The position numbers and the translations under genes were made by a program. From positions 60,377,028 through 60,441,027 of the forward strand of contig OZ024936.1 of assembly GCA_964017235.1 (NCBI GenBank): 64,000 nt of DNA. The letters are read 5' to 3'. A model generated the notes under the pieces. The model ran no database searches, had not been told where the DNA came from, and saw nothing but the letters and a program-made list of their open reading frames with translations. This document shows positions 11,700-23,654 of the stretch, one piece after another. Origin of the DNA: Sabellastarte sp. h YS-2021. Lineage: Eukaryota; Annelida; Polychaeta; Sabellida; Sabellidae. Positions within the stretch are counted from its first letter, which is position 1. Each line of letters starts with the position of its first letter.

Positions 11700-14235
11700 C
11701 TGCAAAAGTGTCAATGTTCGATTTGCACACATGTTTCAAAAGCATGGGTCCTTAAAGAGATTGGCAGTATTTACCAGATTTGCGTGGTTTTAAATTTATC
11801 TGATCTCAGATTGAAATCTGATACCTGTGGTTCAAATATTTGATACTATTTTACTGAGTCCACAGACAATGAATCTTTTAAATATTGTGATATGGCGAGT
11901 CTAAAAGAGGGGTGTGTGTGCTTAATTCTGGATCAGTCATAAACCTAATTTGAGCAAAAGGCTCAGCCTGAGATTTGGCTAATTCTGGGACCTTTCATAA
12001 AAAAATGGCAATAGATATATATACATTTTTTTTTTTTTTTTGTGGGGGGGCTGCAAATTTTATGGACATTTATTGTCATGCCTGAAATCTAAAAAAAAAC
12101 GGTACAAATATAAATGTGAAAGAGAGAACTGCTACATATATACAAGTCCTTGCAATAAAGAAAATATATTGGGACAAATTACTGGGCAATAACAAGGAAG
12201 ATGAATTTATGGAATATTTTAAAGGCAAAAACTTTATAAACCAAAGTTTCAGTGAAAGGTAAAAGAATTTATAGCTTGACAGCAGTTGAGTGCAAGGCCA
12301 TGGCTGAAATGCCATATACATGTGTATCTGCACATGATTTGCCTTGATACTGCCCTCTTCAATAAAACTATCATTAACTATACCTTAATTGTGGCGTGGT
12401 GGTCAGAATGAGATGTTCAATTATTTTTCTCACCTAATTATTGTTGTTGTAAATGCAGTGGAAGAATTTCAATAAAGAGTATGGTTTAAAAACACATAAC
12501 TATTTTAATGTCTATGAAATTTCAAAGTATAAAAAATAATATATATATACATGTAATGATCAATAACTTTATAGTTCTTTCTTTAATTCTATTAGTCTTA
12601 AATCCCTGCGTTTCTATTCTTAATCACAAAAACATGACTTCTCTATAAAGCCTCTATTTCTCAATTCCCCAATTACAAACTCAGTTCTACTAGTATGATA
12701 AAGTCACAAAGGAAAACAGGGAGGGTGAGCAGGTGTACACTCATCCTTTGTCTTTTTCAGAAACACCAGCATTGTTACAACGTCTGCTGGTGAAATAACT
12801 GCACACAATTGATTGGAACAGGGTTAGACCTTCTAAATGTACAATAGGTTTGAACTTAAGAAATACTTAAACTCAAATTATATTTTACCAATTCCCTATC
12901 TGTGCCTTTGTTAATTATTTCTCTTCTATAATATACATAATAATCTCTATTATCTGAGTAATTCTTTACTTTTGCCAAAACTATCTCTCATTCTATAACA
13001 CTAACTGTTCTCTGTTGGAAACTTAACCAATTTAATTCCAAATGATCAGTGACTTCACTATAAGTTTCTAGAAGACCTCTCTTTTTTATTATCAGAACAC
13101 GCACGCACCAAATCTATAAAGCCCTTAAAACAAGCATATATATATATAGTACCTACATACAACTCTGTCCAAAAACCATTAAAATTATGAATAATGTTAA
13201 AGTATATCTTACAAAGACAAAACTTTAGAAATTTAGTTAGCCTTTTAAAAGGACGATATTGTTTAACTAAAATATGTATTAAGAAACATCTCATCATAAA
13301 TCTCTCCTGAATATACTCTGTTTATCAATACACAAGTAATATTTACAAAGATAAAAGTTTACAGAAAACGATTCCACTAACATTTGGCTTAACGTGGTAA
13401 AGTTTAGCTAATTTTTGGATTAAATACAGCAGATTAAACCATGTTTAATTCAAAACACCACACAATCATCCTTTTTTTTTTCTTTGAGGGGAGTGGGGTA
13501 CATTAAGATTAATCCAAAAGTTGAGCCAAAAATCAACTCTCAACTTCTCAAGAAATACTAAACTTAGTCCTAATCTGACTTTTGGTCTGATTAACTTAAG
13601 CTAACCTTTGCTGATCTTTCACAAATCCATTTTGTGAAATACGGTCCTGAAGCCAAGTGAAAAACTGTATTTACTGAAATCATTTTAAAATTTAAAATAT
13701 CACTTTATTAATAAACAGTATCTGTGGTGACAAGACATAACCACAAAGTAGTTAATGCCCCTACTACATGCTGTTTTGTTGGCATTTTGCATGCTAAAGT
13801 CTCATTCCTACATTTTATGCCAGAATTCTGTCATTAAGCTTTGCATACTGTGTTATTCTGCAATTTCTATGTGGCCAAATGCATAGAATTTTTAAGATGT
13901 TCAATTTCTGCCGACCATGGGCAGTATGAATGTCCTTTACAGACCTACAAAATGATACTGACATTCATCTCTTACATATATCATACACATATCTGAAAAG
14001 TTATGTGGCCTTTTCATGTTTCAAGTGAGAACAGTGCTGGGAAATCTAATCTTCATGTATGCAAATGAGGCCCACTGAAAAACAAACAAAACTTCTGATC
14101 TGTGGTACCCTCAGCCAATTAAATTGACATACTTAGCAATGAGGTATAGTAATGAGTTTTACATAATTATTTCAACAGTTGTATGGCTCTACAATTCTGT
14201 ATCTATTGAAAACACAATGAGAAAACATTTCATAC
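11700..14235. other. Intron between exons 4A and 5A; no gene seen
   Basis: AT-rich intron with a T-run followed by G residues near 12027-12048 and a short TA tract near 13136. A fragment at about 13480-13655 ends 'caaatccattttgtgaaata' and resembles one end of the MITE at 18971-19583. Open frames at 12076-12333 and 13058-13297 have biased, low-complexity composition and no recognised motifs. Confidence 0.6.
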
Positions 14236-14341
14236 TTGATGGGTTGTGACTTCTCTGAAGCTTTTGATGACACAGTAACCACTCGACTCGGTTTTCCTGC
14301 TATCAACTCAGTCATCAGAAGATTAGTCAGCAGAAAGTGGC
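14236..14341 (-). CDS. Retinol dehydrogenase-like SDR, exon 4 of set A (catalytic Ser)
   Basis: A 106-bp exon after a gttcttag acceptor and before a gtatga donor. It encodes GHFLLTNLLMTELIAGKPSR then VVTVSSKASEKSQPI. GHFLLTNLL is the dimer-helix start typical of RDH11-14 and VVTVSS holds the catalytic serine. It begins in phase 1, so exon 3 (ending ...GVNHL plus one base at 49156) could join it in frame just as it joins exon 4B. I saw no exon 1-3 homologue between 14341 and 28097. Confidence 0.88.
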
Positions 14342-14639
14342 CTAAGAACCAGTAAAAATATCAATACAGAAGAATGTGTTTGTATAGAAGCTTCCATATA
14401 GACAAAGATTTGGTTTATATTATTTACAGATGTAGCTTTTGATAATAATAAAGATGGGCTTAAAATATAATTTGAGGTTTTTATAATGTAAAAATTTTAT
14501 TTATTTTTTTTTTTTTGAAAATTAAGATTTCTTCTCCGTTTCTGGTTATATTTTATTGCAACCAAAACAAGCAGCTCTGTAAAAATACATATCTAATGAT
14601 GTGATAAATATATTATTGATAAAATATGCAGTTTACCTA

Positions 14640-14880
14640 GTTTTATAAGTATTGATAAGACAGGTAGAACTTGTTTATGTAAAATTGGTAGAGTAAGGAA
14701 CCTAAACTTCGCCACCTCTAAAACCTTACTTAACTCTATGAAAAAAAAAAATTTTTTTTGCCTTAAACTTGTAATTTGCAGTTCCAAAAACCTTAATTTA
14801 CTGTACATTTAACAAATCTCACCTCAGCTCAATAATTTTGTTTGTATTTCCACACAGTGTGTAGTTCCACACAATTTCAG
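14640..14880 (-). mobile_element. MITE family 9, copy 1
   Basis: On the minus strand it reads 'aattgaggtgagattt'-like sequence followed by 'ggttttagaggtggcgaag', closely matching 23655-23860, 47621-47850 (minus) and 50035-50180. Ends are partly decayed here. Confidence 0.6.
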
Positions 14881-15002
14881 ATATATGGTGAATTTTACAT
14901 TTCTTACTCTAAAATGTATCCATAGTAAGGGACAATGAGGGATAAAAAATTACTGCCTCTTCCTTTCCTGGTATGTTGGTTGAAAAAGGCATTTGGTAGA
15001 TA

Positions 15003-16059
15003 ACAAGGCCACTGCCGCAGCGGTTATCTCCCACCTTTGAATCAGTCATAATTGAGAACTAAAGGAGACATAAGGCCTTTGTAGTAAGATAACCCCACTT
15101 GACATTGAAGAAGGGGTCAAAGGTAAAAGTCAGCAATTGGAAAGGAGTCTCAGACCATGACTTCCATTGAGTTGTTTTCACATTTAGAACCCCTAGTAGC
15201 AATGATAAGGGCAGTATAAGGCCTTTTAAATAGGATAATCCCATTTTACATTAAATATGTGATATGACAGCCATTTTGTTTACGAAAAAAGGCAAAATTA
15301 CCATCAGGCTAACTTTACTGGCCATATACCTTTGATGCAAATTTGATTAACCTAGCTGCAATATTAATATTTTCAAGTTTTAGAGCATGTTAAGTTTTAG
15401 AGCATCTTAATAATTGGCTATGGAGGCCATTTCCTTTTTCATTATAAGACAAAATTTTTTCTCAGGCAAAACATATGCAGGCCAGGACTTTTCATGCACT
15501 TTTCAGCACCTATAATAAGGGAGAAATAAGGACGTTTTAGTGTGGTGACCCCATTTAACCTTGAAGCAGGGGTCAAAGGTCCAATTCAACACCTGGAAAA
15601 TATTTCCAGGCCATGACTTCCTACAAGCTGTTTTCACATTCCGAACCTCTAGGAGCAATATTAGGGGAGATATAAGGCCTTTTTAATAGGATAACCCCGT
15701 TTGACTTTAAACATGTGATATGGCAGCCGTTTTATTTTTTAAACTAGGCCAAAATTACTATCAGGCTAGTTTTTCTAGCCATATAGCTTTTGTGCAAATT
15801 TGAAGAAGCTAGCTGGAAGATTTCCAGTTTAAAAGCACATTTATGATTTTAAAAAAATTAGCTATGGCGGCTATTTTGTCTTTTCAAAATGAGGCCCAAA
15901 TTTTGCACACAGGTTTTTATAGCCATGAACATTCCCAGCAAATTTGGTGAAGATATCTTTATAAATGAATGAGATATTGAGGTTTATGTAAAAACGTGAT
16001 GAACAGACGCACGTACGGAATGCATTTTAAAATCTCCCATCGGCAGTAGGCGGGAGATA
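15003..16059. mobile_element. Hairpin-type element family 2, copy 1
   Basis: Begins ACAAGGCCACTGCCGCAGCG and ends GGCGGGAGATA. TTATCTCCC at 15024-15032 is mirrored by GGGAGATAA at 16052-16060. The right end can fold through TCTCCC/GGGAGA. The interior holds repeats of roughly 450-500 bp with 'gaccttgaag', GGGGTCAAAGGT and 'aggggagatataaggcc'. Flanking bases on both sides are A. No coding potential. Confidence 0.7.
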
Positions 16060-16379
16060 ATAAAGTTTGAATATACACAGCTATGGGCTTATAACATTGA
16101 CAACAAGAATGTTCCACTTCTGTGTAAATATGGGGTTAAGAGCTATAACCTACACAGGATCAAATTATATAGCAAGCAAGTTGCAGAACAATCCCTCAAC
16201 CAAATCAAGAGAAAATTGTCAAAAAATGTTGAAACTTCAACACACAAAGCAAGTGCCACGTCACTTTAAAGCCCTGTAGCAAACAGATAAACAAATGTAT
16301 CTGAATGACACGGATATTTTCTAGAGCCCAGTGAGTAACCTATCCAATAATAACAGCTGTTGCAGTTTTAGAAAAGTCA

Positions 16380-16510
16380 CTGGGGATGTTGCAAGCCGAC
16401 ATAAAAATAGCCAGCCTCGGCAGGTAACAATCTCAGCCCACAGGTACAACTAAATGTGCAACATCAGCAAACAGAACCCATGAGATGTTGTCAGATGTAA
16501 GAACTTTCAT
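16380..16510 (+). repeat. Dispersed repeat, copy 1
   Basis: 'aaaatagccagcctcggcag' and the following 100 bp match 33925-34075 on the same strand, including 'cagatgtaag'. Identity of the parent element is unknown. Confidence 0.6.
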
Positions 16511-16610
16511 GCAGTTGAAGAAGGGGAAAAACTTGCATATTTTATTTGTTCATGATGTGGGGATTTCTTTTGACAACAGGAAGGCACCTTTTATTCAAAT
16601 TTAGTCAAAG

Positions 16611-16754
16611 TTGGCATTTTACATCCTGTTCAACTGCCAGGGTCATACTGAGACAGGTCCTCGGCATAATCACTTGTGGGGGTCAAAGCCACACAGAGGT
16701 GACTGCATGTGTGTTAAAGGGCAAACATGCTAACCACTAGGCCACTCGGGACCC
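16611..16754 (-). mobile_element. tRNA-derived SINE
   Basis: Read on the minus strand the head is 'gagtggcctagtggttagca', a good polymerase III A box, and the far end is 'gttgaacaggatgtaaaatg', similar to the conserved 3' tail of the SINEs at 29736 and 39336. The B-box region is degenerate. Confidence 0.6.
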
Positions 16755-16889
16755 ATCTGTCAATTTAGATTGAAGTCTATTATGAACCAACAGTTTCTCT
16801 AGCATAGATACACATATACCACTGTTGAGATGGTTACCTGCCACTGAGAATTTAGCAAAATTGATTGCGTGAGTTTGAAACAGAGTTCC

Positions 16890-17679
16890 AACCCCATTGG
16901 GACCAATATACAATATATTACTGTTTTATCACGATACCCCACTTGTCCTTAATACAGGGGTCAAAGGTCAAATTTGACACTTGCAAAAGATTCACAAGCA
17001 ATGTTTTCTTAAATGTTGTTTTCATATTTTGAAGCCCTTGGGCTAATTATAAGGGAGATATAAGGCCTTTTAAGCACGATGACCCTACTTGACCTTGAAG
17101 CAGGGGCTGAAGATAAAATTTACCTTTTGCAAAAGATTCACAAGCCAAGATTTTCTATAAGCTGTTTTCATATTTGGAAGCCCTAGAACCAATATAAGGG
17201 AGATATAATAGCCTTTTAGTACGATGATCCAAATTTAACTTGAAGGAGAGGTCAAAGGGCAAACTTGGCACTTATTAAAGATTTGCAGTCCATGAATTCC
17301 TATAGGTTAATTTCACATTTTCAAGCTAAATGAGCAATAATAAGGGAGATATAAGGCCTTTTCGTATGATGACCCCACTTGACCTTGAAGCAAATGTCAA
17401 AGGCCAAATTTGGAACTTGCAAAAGTATCACAGGCCATCATTTCCTGACACTGTTTTCTCATTCTGAACTCCTAGGACCAATAATAACGGAAATATTAGG
17501 CCTTTTTGATATGACGACCCCCTAATTGACATTCTAAAGATGTAACATGGCTGCCTTTTTTTCAAAATAATGCCAAAATTACTCTCAGGCAAGCTTTCCT
17601 AGCCATATTCACCCACAAGCTTTATTCTCACCATCTCCAGTGCCGGGTACTATAACTCCAGCCTTATGGGCTAGGGTTA
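16890..17679 (+). mobile_element. Hairpin-ended element with about 150-bp core repeats
   Basis: Four to five units carry 'gaccttgaagcaggggtcaa', 'tttcctataag' and 'aataagggagatataaggcc'. After them, 'ccagccttatgggctagggtta' forms an AGCC/GGCT hairpin and terminates in GGGTTA. The same kind of terminus, with a stronger stem, closes the element at 34620-35227. The left end is not defined. Confidence 0.55.
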
Positions 17680-17692
17680 CAAATTCAATTAA

Positions 17693-18954
17693 ACAAGACC
17701 ACTGCCGCGGTGTTATCTCCCGCCGAGTATTAAAGGGGAAAAAATACCATTTCCGAGATATTCACATTTTTCATTTTCCGCTAAAATCCAAGATGGCCGC
17801 CAAAAGTGCCGAAAATAGAAATTTTTCCCCTAGGCACAGGATACTCCTGTACTACCCTATGGGTCAAAATTCGTTTTGAAATTGCTCTATCTCTTACCAT
17901 TTCCGAGGTAATTTCAATGTTTACTTTCCACTAAAATCCAAGATGGCCGCCAAAAGTGGCGAAAATTAATTTTTTTCCTTTTGCATAGGGTGGTGTTATA
18001 CAACCCTATGGGTCAAAAATTTCTTCGAAATCACTCTATTTCTTACCGTTTCCGAGATTTTCACAATTTTTCATTTTCTGCTAAAATCCAAGATGGCTAC
18101 CAAAAGTGGAGAAATTGAAATTTTTCTCCTAGGCACAGGATACTCATGTACTACCTTCGCTCGAAATTGCTCTTTCTCTTATGGTTTTTGAGATATTCAC
18201 ACTTTTTCATTCACAAAGTAGCTATTACTCACTTAGCTATGGAGATGCACTTCCAAACTACTGACCATGTTGTAGCTGTGGAGAAAGTAGCTGAACAACA
18301 TATTTGAACAAAATCCTCTAAATGCAATAATTTGAGAGATGTAAGTCATTCAAAAGTAGGCCAAAGTTCACCAAACCCAAAAAATATTGAAGAGTATAAA
18401 AATTCATTAGGCAAGTAATTTACCAAAAATGTGTAACTGTAGTAATTTCAGAGAAAAGTGCGTGACACACTCACGCACAGACGGGTTCCCACAGACTTTT
18501 GACAACTGGATTCAAGGTCTTTTCAAGGATTTTCAACGTCAACAACAACAATTCTCAAGGATATATTTTAAGGCACAGCCTCCTTTACCTCCCCTTCTAG
18601 CCATCCTTTCCTCTCACAAAATTCTTTGTTACATGATTTTAACATTTTATAAACTCATAACAACAATGCTAGTTAACACATCTAATAATATTTTAACATA
18701 AACTTTGTTCAAAATAGATCATACTTGCTTTGCTGAGTCTGCCATAGCCATAAAACTAGATGATGTAGATGAAGAAGTTGGGCAATAACAAATTCAAGGA
18801 CTTTTCAAGGATTTTATTCAATTGTAGCCAAATTCAAGGACTTTCAAGGCCTAGAAAGTGAAGTAATTTTTTTCAAGGATTTTCAAGGATGTGGGAATCC
18901 TGCAAAAACGCACACACATGGTGCAAATTATAATCTCCCTTCGGGCGGGAGATA
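17693..18954. mobile_element. Hairpin-type element family 2, copy 2
   Basis: Begins ACAAGACCACTGCCGCGGTG and ends GGGCGGGAGATA. A 12-bp perfect inverted repeat TTATCTCCCGCC (17713-17724) is mirrored at 18944-18955, and CTCCC-ttcgg-GCGGGAG can fold at the right end. Three core units of about 150 bp contain 'aaaatccaagatggccgcca' and 'ttaccgtttccgagat'. Flanking bases are A on both sides. A MITE (18482-18902) is nested near the right end. Confidence 0.75.
18482..18902. mobile_element. MITE nested in family 2 element
   Basis: Left end CGGGTTCCCACA; right end on the opposite strand CAGGATTCCCACA. Subterminal sequence is rich in 'ttcaaggattttcaagg'. Comparison with the uninterrupted family 2 copy near 29390 shows extra sequence here. 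The exact duplication is not clear. Confidence 0.55.
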
Positions 18955-18970
18955 AAAAGTAAGCAAGAAC

Positions 18971-19583
18971 GAGGGCCCATATTCACAAAATGCATCAAGT
19001 TTAAGTTAAGCCAAAACTTAGCTCAAGTTGAGCTAAAAAATGGATCAGGATTAAATTCGTATTTACAAAGAAGTTCATCCAATTTTATGCTCAACCTTTG
19101 GATTAACTTTGATCTAACAACGTAGGTGGCTTAAATTTTGGATCAAATATAGATGAATCTTCTGACTTGATCCAAATTATCAGTTTAATTTCAAGCCAGA
19201 ATGTAAAGCAGGACTGCCTTGTTAGTATCCTAGAGAAAATGGAAAAGGGTGGGAGGGTGAATTGCAAACACATCCATCCTGTTTTAAATTATAATGTAAA
19301 CAAGTATTCCAGCCAAATAGTATCTGTAAATTACCCAACCTGCCTTTGTGAAACATTAAATGTTTTGATGTTTAAGGTAGTAGCTATAATACCTTCCTGG
19401 CTTGCGAGGCATAGCCCCTCAAGGCCATGCTAACACAAACCAGAAAGTAAAACAGGCTGGAGATAAAATTATCAGTTTAGTTTGTGAATACTGATTTAAA
19501 CCAAAGATTAGACAAGCCATTATTTTGTAAACTTTAATCTGATTTTTGGCTCAGGTTGATCCATTTTGTGTGAATACAGCTCC
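18971..19583. mobile_element. MITE with 'attcacaaaatg' ends
   Basis: The left end 'gggcccatattcacaaaatg' and the right end read in reverse, 'ggagctgtattcacacaaaa', form an imperfect terminal inverted repeat. The interior has several gatcaa/ttgatc words. No coding sequence; the frame at 19167-19433 has no known similarity. Confidence 0.6.
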
Positions 19584-19639
19584 AGTTGTGGTATTCACAA
19601 ACATGGATCAGTGAACATCAGATGAAATTTGAGCAAAAT

Positions 19640-20035
19640 TGATCAACTTTTGGGAAAATATAAGGGTTTATCCACTAAATTTCAATATTTTTCCATGACT
19701 TTTTCCATTAAGGACCTTTTACATGCTTTGTGGCATGAAACAGACATGTACCGTGGCCACGAGCTCATGTTGCGACCACAAGCACAAGCCAGTTGTGCCT
19801 TTGAGAACCACTCACAAGGTTCCAGTCACAGTATAGGAAGATGTGGAAGATACCAAAATTTGATCTGATTACAAAAACATATCTTTGTATTGAAATGCTG
19901 GATGAAAGAAAGGAACAACGCTGTTTCACGAAAGGATGCCTTTTAATTTCCATGACTTTTTATGAATTTTCCAAAACCTGGAGTCAATTTCCATGACTTT
20001 TTTAGGCCTGGAAAAAATAATGGAATTCCATGAGC
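19640..20035. mobile_element. hAT-like MITE, 'ccatgactttttcc' type, copy 1
   Basis: Contains 'ttatccactaaatttcaata' at the left, and 'ccatgactttttatgaattt' and 'aattccatgagc' at the right. The 300-bp body closely matches 51845-52178 on the same strand. The terminal bases here are degraded, so ends are approximate. Confidence 0.6.
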
Positions 20036-20449
20036 ACCACAGGCATCACAAGGGCTATAAGAGAGCACTATCTATCACCTGTTTTGTTAACGGTCAGTTA
20101 TGTTGGGTAGTATAGAATATACATAAAATACACATGTACATGTTTATAGGAAAGACTTCCTTTCTAACACACTGTAAAACATTCAGTTCTACACCCATAT
20201 CATTATGTTTCTGTAATGGAGTAGTCCAAATAAACAAGCAAATTAGTTGTTTTATGATTAAAATCCTGATTATTTTCAGGATTTTTTTTAGGCTTGTAAT
20301 ATTTTTATCTGAAGGCTAAGGATTTATGTATGAGTTCATAAAACAGTAATTATGTTTTGTCATGGAATATGTTAAGTTAGCCTATATGTACTCAACTCAT
20401 TCTGCGACTCCAGTAATGAACATTTTATTAATTAATTGACTTGCAGCTC

Positions 20450-20845
20450 AGATATTGGTATTCATGAAGCATTTGACCTACTTTTGGATAAAAGTTTAGA
20501 TTAATTGTAGTCCTTGCAATTTAATGGATTTACTTTTGGACCAAGATTGATCAAAAATAACTGAAAGAATATTTCTTGCGGGAGGAACATGAATGTTTAA
20601 ATCAGTCATTACAGAAGCAGAGGGTACTGCTCTATTGAATAAACCCTTTAAATTTCGTGAATGATTAGGAACTCTCTTTAAGAGTGTTAAAAGTTTATAA
20701 AAAAATATCATTTATCTTTTTAGGTCAAGTGATCTATAGTTCGTGAATAGCTATCGGATCTACTGGCTCACTTGACACTTTTTTTCCAAATTTGATCTGA
20801 TCTTGACCTAATCTTAACCGCAGTAAATGAATACTGCCCCTGAAC
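20450..20845. mobile_element. Decayed MITE related to 18971-19583
   Basis: Bounded by 'ggtattcatgaagcatttga' on the left and 'agtaaatgaatactgcccct' on the right, an imperfect inverted pair of the same kind as the 18971-19583 element. Weak evidence. Confidence 0.4.
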
Positions 20846-20875
20846 TATTACTTACGTGAGATCAAGTACTAACAA

Positions 20876-22987
20876 TTTTTAATACAGATATTGTAGCGTA
20901 ATACAATGTGGTTTCTTGTCAGAAAAAATACAAATACAACGTGGTTGCCGCCAGGGAGATCCCATCTCTCCTTATTTATTTATAATTGGAGCAGAAATTT
21001 TAGCAAAATTGATCAAAATAAACCCGGAAATAATCGGTATTAAGATTAGGGGAAATGAATTTAAGCTAACACAGTTTGCAGACGACACAACCTTGATGCT
21101 GGATGGTAGTCAGCACTCCCTACAAACAGCCCTGAATGTATTAGAAGTATTTGGTGACTTCTCAGGCCTTCGGATGAATAGGGAGAAGACAAAAGTTATC
21201 TGGATAGGCTGGAAAAGATTTTCAAAAGAAAAATTAAATGTAAAGGAAAACTTAAATTGGGGAAACATAGACTTTAATCTTCTTGGTATAGAATTCACAA
21301 CAAATTTAAATGAAATTCCATCAAAAAATTATGCTAAAGCCCTTAACAATATTCAAAAAGAAATTAAAAAGTGGAGGGTGAGACATCTCACACCAATTGG
21401 AAAAATCGTCTTGATTAAAACACTATTTATACCAAAATGCGTACACATGCTAACATCAGTAGAAAGATCTGATACTTTTCTGAAAGATTTGAATAAATTA
21501 CTGTACTCATTCATATGGTCTGGAGGGCCTGACAAAATTAAGAGAGTTACGATAAATTCAAAATATATGCAAGGGGGATTGAAAATGACAAATCTTTGTA
21601 ATTTTGAAAAAGCTTTAAAAGTTAGTTGGGTTAGAAAGCTATATACTCATCAAAATTCGCAATGGTTTAGATTACTATATGCTCTTTACAACAATATTGA
21701 TAAAGTACTTGTATTTGGCGATTTATGGTGCTCTCAATTTCTGAAAAAAATATCAAATCCCTTTTGGCAAAACATTTTGTTTGAATGGTCTGATCTATGC
21801 AAAAGACAGGAAATCACTAACAATACAGATTTATTACAAAGTTGTATTTGGTACAATTCAAAAATCTCTAAAAATCCAATTTACTTTCCAGATTGGTTCA
21901 ATCATGGTATATATTATGTCCGAGACCTTCTTGATGCTGAAGGTAAAATGTTAACTTATGAACACCTAAAAATGAAATATAACTGTAGCCTGAATATTCT
22001 TAATTACTTTACAGTAAGATTAGAAATTATGAAATATTTATCAGGCAAAAATATAAGTTGCTCGACCTCTTTTGGCCCAATGTACCCATCTCACATGAAT
22101 TTGATTATTCAGTCTCGGCAAGGATGCAAGAAGTATTATGAATTATACAATGCACAACTTGATGACATAAAACCACTTTGTGAATTTATTTGGGATTCTA
22201 TGCTGAAGAAAGAATATACTGAGTGTAAAGATCTTTGGCCTTTGATTTACAAAATCTGTTTTAATTGTATCCAAGATAATGAATATTCATGGTTTCAGTA
22301 CCGTATTTTATTCAAAATTTTAGGAACGAAGGATTATTTAAAGAAGGTTAAAATAGCAGAGAATAATGAATGCGGTCTTTGTAAAACATCAGTAGAGAGT
22401 ATTGATCACTTGTTCAGTAAATGTGAAAAGGCAAGTGTATTATGGGAGAATGTTAAAATATGGATCCAAAATAAATTGGCAATAAATTTTAACATTACAG
22501 ATAACATGAAAATTTTGGGCTATTTAACCTATGATAAACACTTTTGGCCTTTAAATTTAATCCTCCTGGTTACAAGGAAATACCTTTATTGGTGTTCAAG
22601 GAATGACTTTAAAATAAATATTTATTATTTACAAAAAGAAATGAAGAAAATGTTTATAGAACAAAAGTGTTTAAATGAGATAAAGTATCAAAACAGAGAG
22701 TTTTCCAAAAAGTGGGCTGTGTGGCAAAATTTGTTTACAGGAATAGGCATCTAAAACATTTCAAGAAAATTTTCACAAAAGACAACATTTAGTTTTTTTT
22801 CTGTGTTTACTGGTTCTAATGATATTTATTTATTTTATTTTTCTTGGGGCCATTTAGAAAACTGTTTCTTTTGGTCTGCAGTGTTCTTTATGGGAAAAAT
22901 TGAATGGAAAAATATAGCTTGTGATTGTTAAGGTATCTGCCTGTATGTATATATCCTTCAGAAAAATAAAAAAATACAAACAAAAAA
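20876..22987 (+). mobile_element. L1/Tx1-like LINE, 5'-truncated, with perfect target duplication
   Basis: A 2.1 kb plus-strand LINE tail flanked by the 12-bp duplication AAGTACTAACAA (20864-20875 and 22988-22999). It ends in an A-rich tail after a 230-bp 3' UTR. The single open frame (20916-22754) begins inside the RT domain, so the copy was truncated at insertion and cannot have been active since. The intact duplication and open frame suggest a more recent insertion than the relative at 7202-10273. Confidence 0.93.
20916..22754 (+). CDS. LINE reverse transcriptase, C-terminal two thirds
   Basis: A 612-codon open frame; the frame is open upstream to the truncation point and the listed start is a TTG inside the RT domain, so no real start codon exists here. 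It shows RGCRQGDPISPYLF, the catalytic QFADDTTLMLDGS, the thumb (SGLRMNREKTK, LLGIEF), then a long C-terminal region ending in a zinc-binding motif CGLCKTSVESIDHLFSKC (C-x2-C-x7-H-x4-C), typical of L1/Tx1-type ORF2 proteins (zf-RVT). No stop or frameshift within. It lacks the endonuclease and the first RT motifs, so it cannot support retrotransposition. Confidence 0.9.
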   Translation: MSEKIQIQRGCRQGDPISPYLFIIGAEILAKLIKINPEIIGIKIRGNEFKLTQFADDTTLMLDGSQHSLQTALNVLEVFGDFSGLRMNREKTKVIWIGWKRFSKEKLNVKENLNWGNIDFNLLGIEFTTNLNEIPSKNYAKALNNIQKEIKKWRVRHLTPIGKIVLIKTLFIPKCVHMLTSVERSDTFLKDLNKLLYSFIWSGGPDKIKRVTINSKYMQGGLKMTNLCNFEKALKVSWVRKLYTHQNSQWFRLLYALYNNIDKVLVFGDLWCSQFLKKISNPFWQNILFEWSDLCKRQEITNNTDLLQSCIWYNSKISKNPIYFPDWFNHGIYYVRDLLDAEGKMLTYEHLKMKYNCSLNILNYFTVRLEIMKYLSGKNISCSTSFGPMYPSHMNLIIQSRQGCKKYYELYNAQLDDIKPLCEFIWDSMLKKEYTECKDLWPLIYKICFNCIQDNEYSWFQYRILFKILGTKDYLKKVKIAENNECGLCKTSVESIDHLFSKCEKASVLWENVKIWIQNKLAINFNITDNMKILGYLTYDKHFWPLNLILLVTRKYLYWCSRNDFKINIYYLQKEMKKMFIEQKCLNEIKYQNREFSKKWAVWQNLFTGIGI

Positions 22988-22999
22988 AAGTACTAACAA

Positions 23000-23270
23000 G
23001 GTAGTATCCATATAAATACTTACACAGAAATCCCTCCACCATGTTTGGAGAAATGGCCAAAAGGTGTTGGAAGTTTTCCCCAGGAGTGAGAAATGCCTTT
23101 TTCTGAAGTACTAATTCACAAACCGACATGACCAGACATCATGAATATTTTGTGAGCTAGGTTAAAAAGCCATCCAGTAAAACCATCAATATCTCTAAAG
23201 CTGGTGTATTTTTTGGAAAAGCTAACAAGGCATATGCTGACTGTAGTGGCAGGAGAGAAATTATTGATTG
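23000..23270. other. No gene seen
   Basis: Minus-strand open frames here (22854-23129, 23116-23325) were compared by eye with the SDR exons and show no shared motif. Possibly unique intronic sequence. Confidence 0.5.
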
Positions 23271-23278
23271 GTTCTGCT

Positions 23279-23352
23279 GGGAGTCGATACCACAGACTTT
23301 GGATTCCACACAGAAATAAACACAAGTCTAGTTCTTTAACCAGCTGAGCTAA
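23279..23352 (-). mobile_element. tRNA-derived SINE head
   Basis: On the minus strand the sequence begins TTAGCTCAGCTGGTTAAAGA, a near-perfect A box of tRNA type, and has GTATCGACTCCC as a B box about 60 bp on. The spacing is wider than in a tRNA gene and no cloverleaf can be completed, so it is a SINE and not a tRNA gene. Confidence 0.6.
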
Positions 23353-23654
23353 ATGCGAATCCCCAGAAGCTCAGTTATTAATATAACTGATAAATGTTAG
23401 GATATTACATTATGCAGACACCTATGCCCCATAACCATTGCAATATGTCAGCAACTTCAGCAGCTAGCGTAATTTAATCTACTATAATCTTCTGCTTTGC
23501 ACGTACACTATACTTCTCCTGACAGGAAAACTCAGTCTGCTTAACTAAAAAAAAGAAACAAAAGTTACAGGAAAGGGACCGTCAAGGTCATCAGTAATCC
23601 AGGGTTCTGGGTGTAAACAAAGGGCAGATATTAAGTGGTACTGGTATGGGTTTT

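Noticed and set aside
12764-12792. Perfect 8-bp inverted repeat CACCAGCA/TGCTGGTG
   Set aside because: Isolated, with a 13-base loop and no element around it; expected by chance at this scale.
22854-23325. Minus-strand frames as possible missing 5' exons for set A
   Set aside because: No TGxxxGxG, NNAG or other SDR motif in any frame.
23279-23352. Possible tRNA gene (good A and B boxes, minus strand)
   Set aside because: Box spacing is too wide and no acceptor stem or cloverleaf can be formed; a SINE head fits better. The same applies at 39500-39566.
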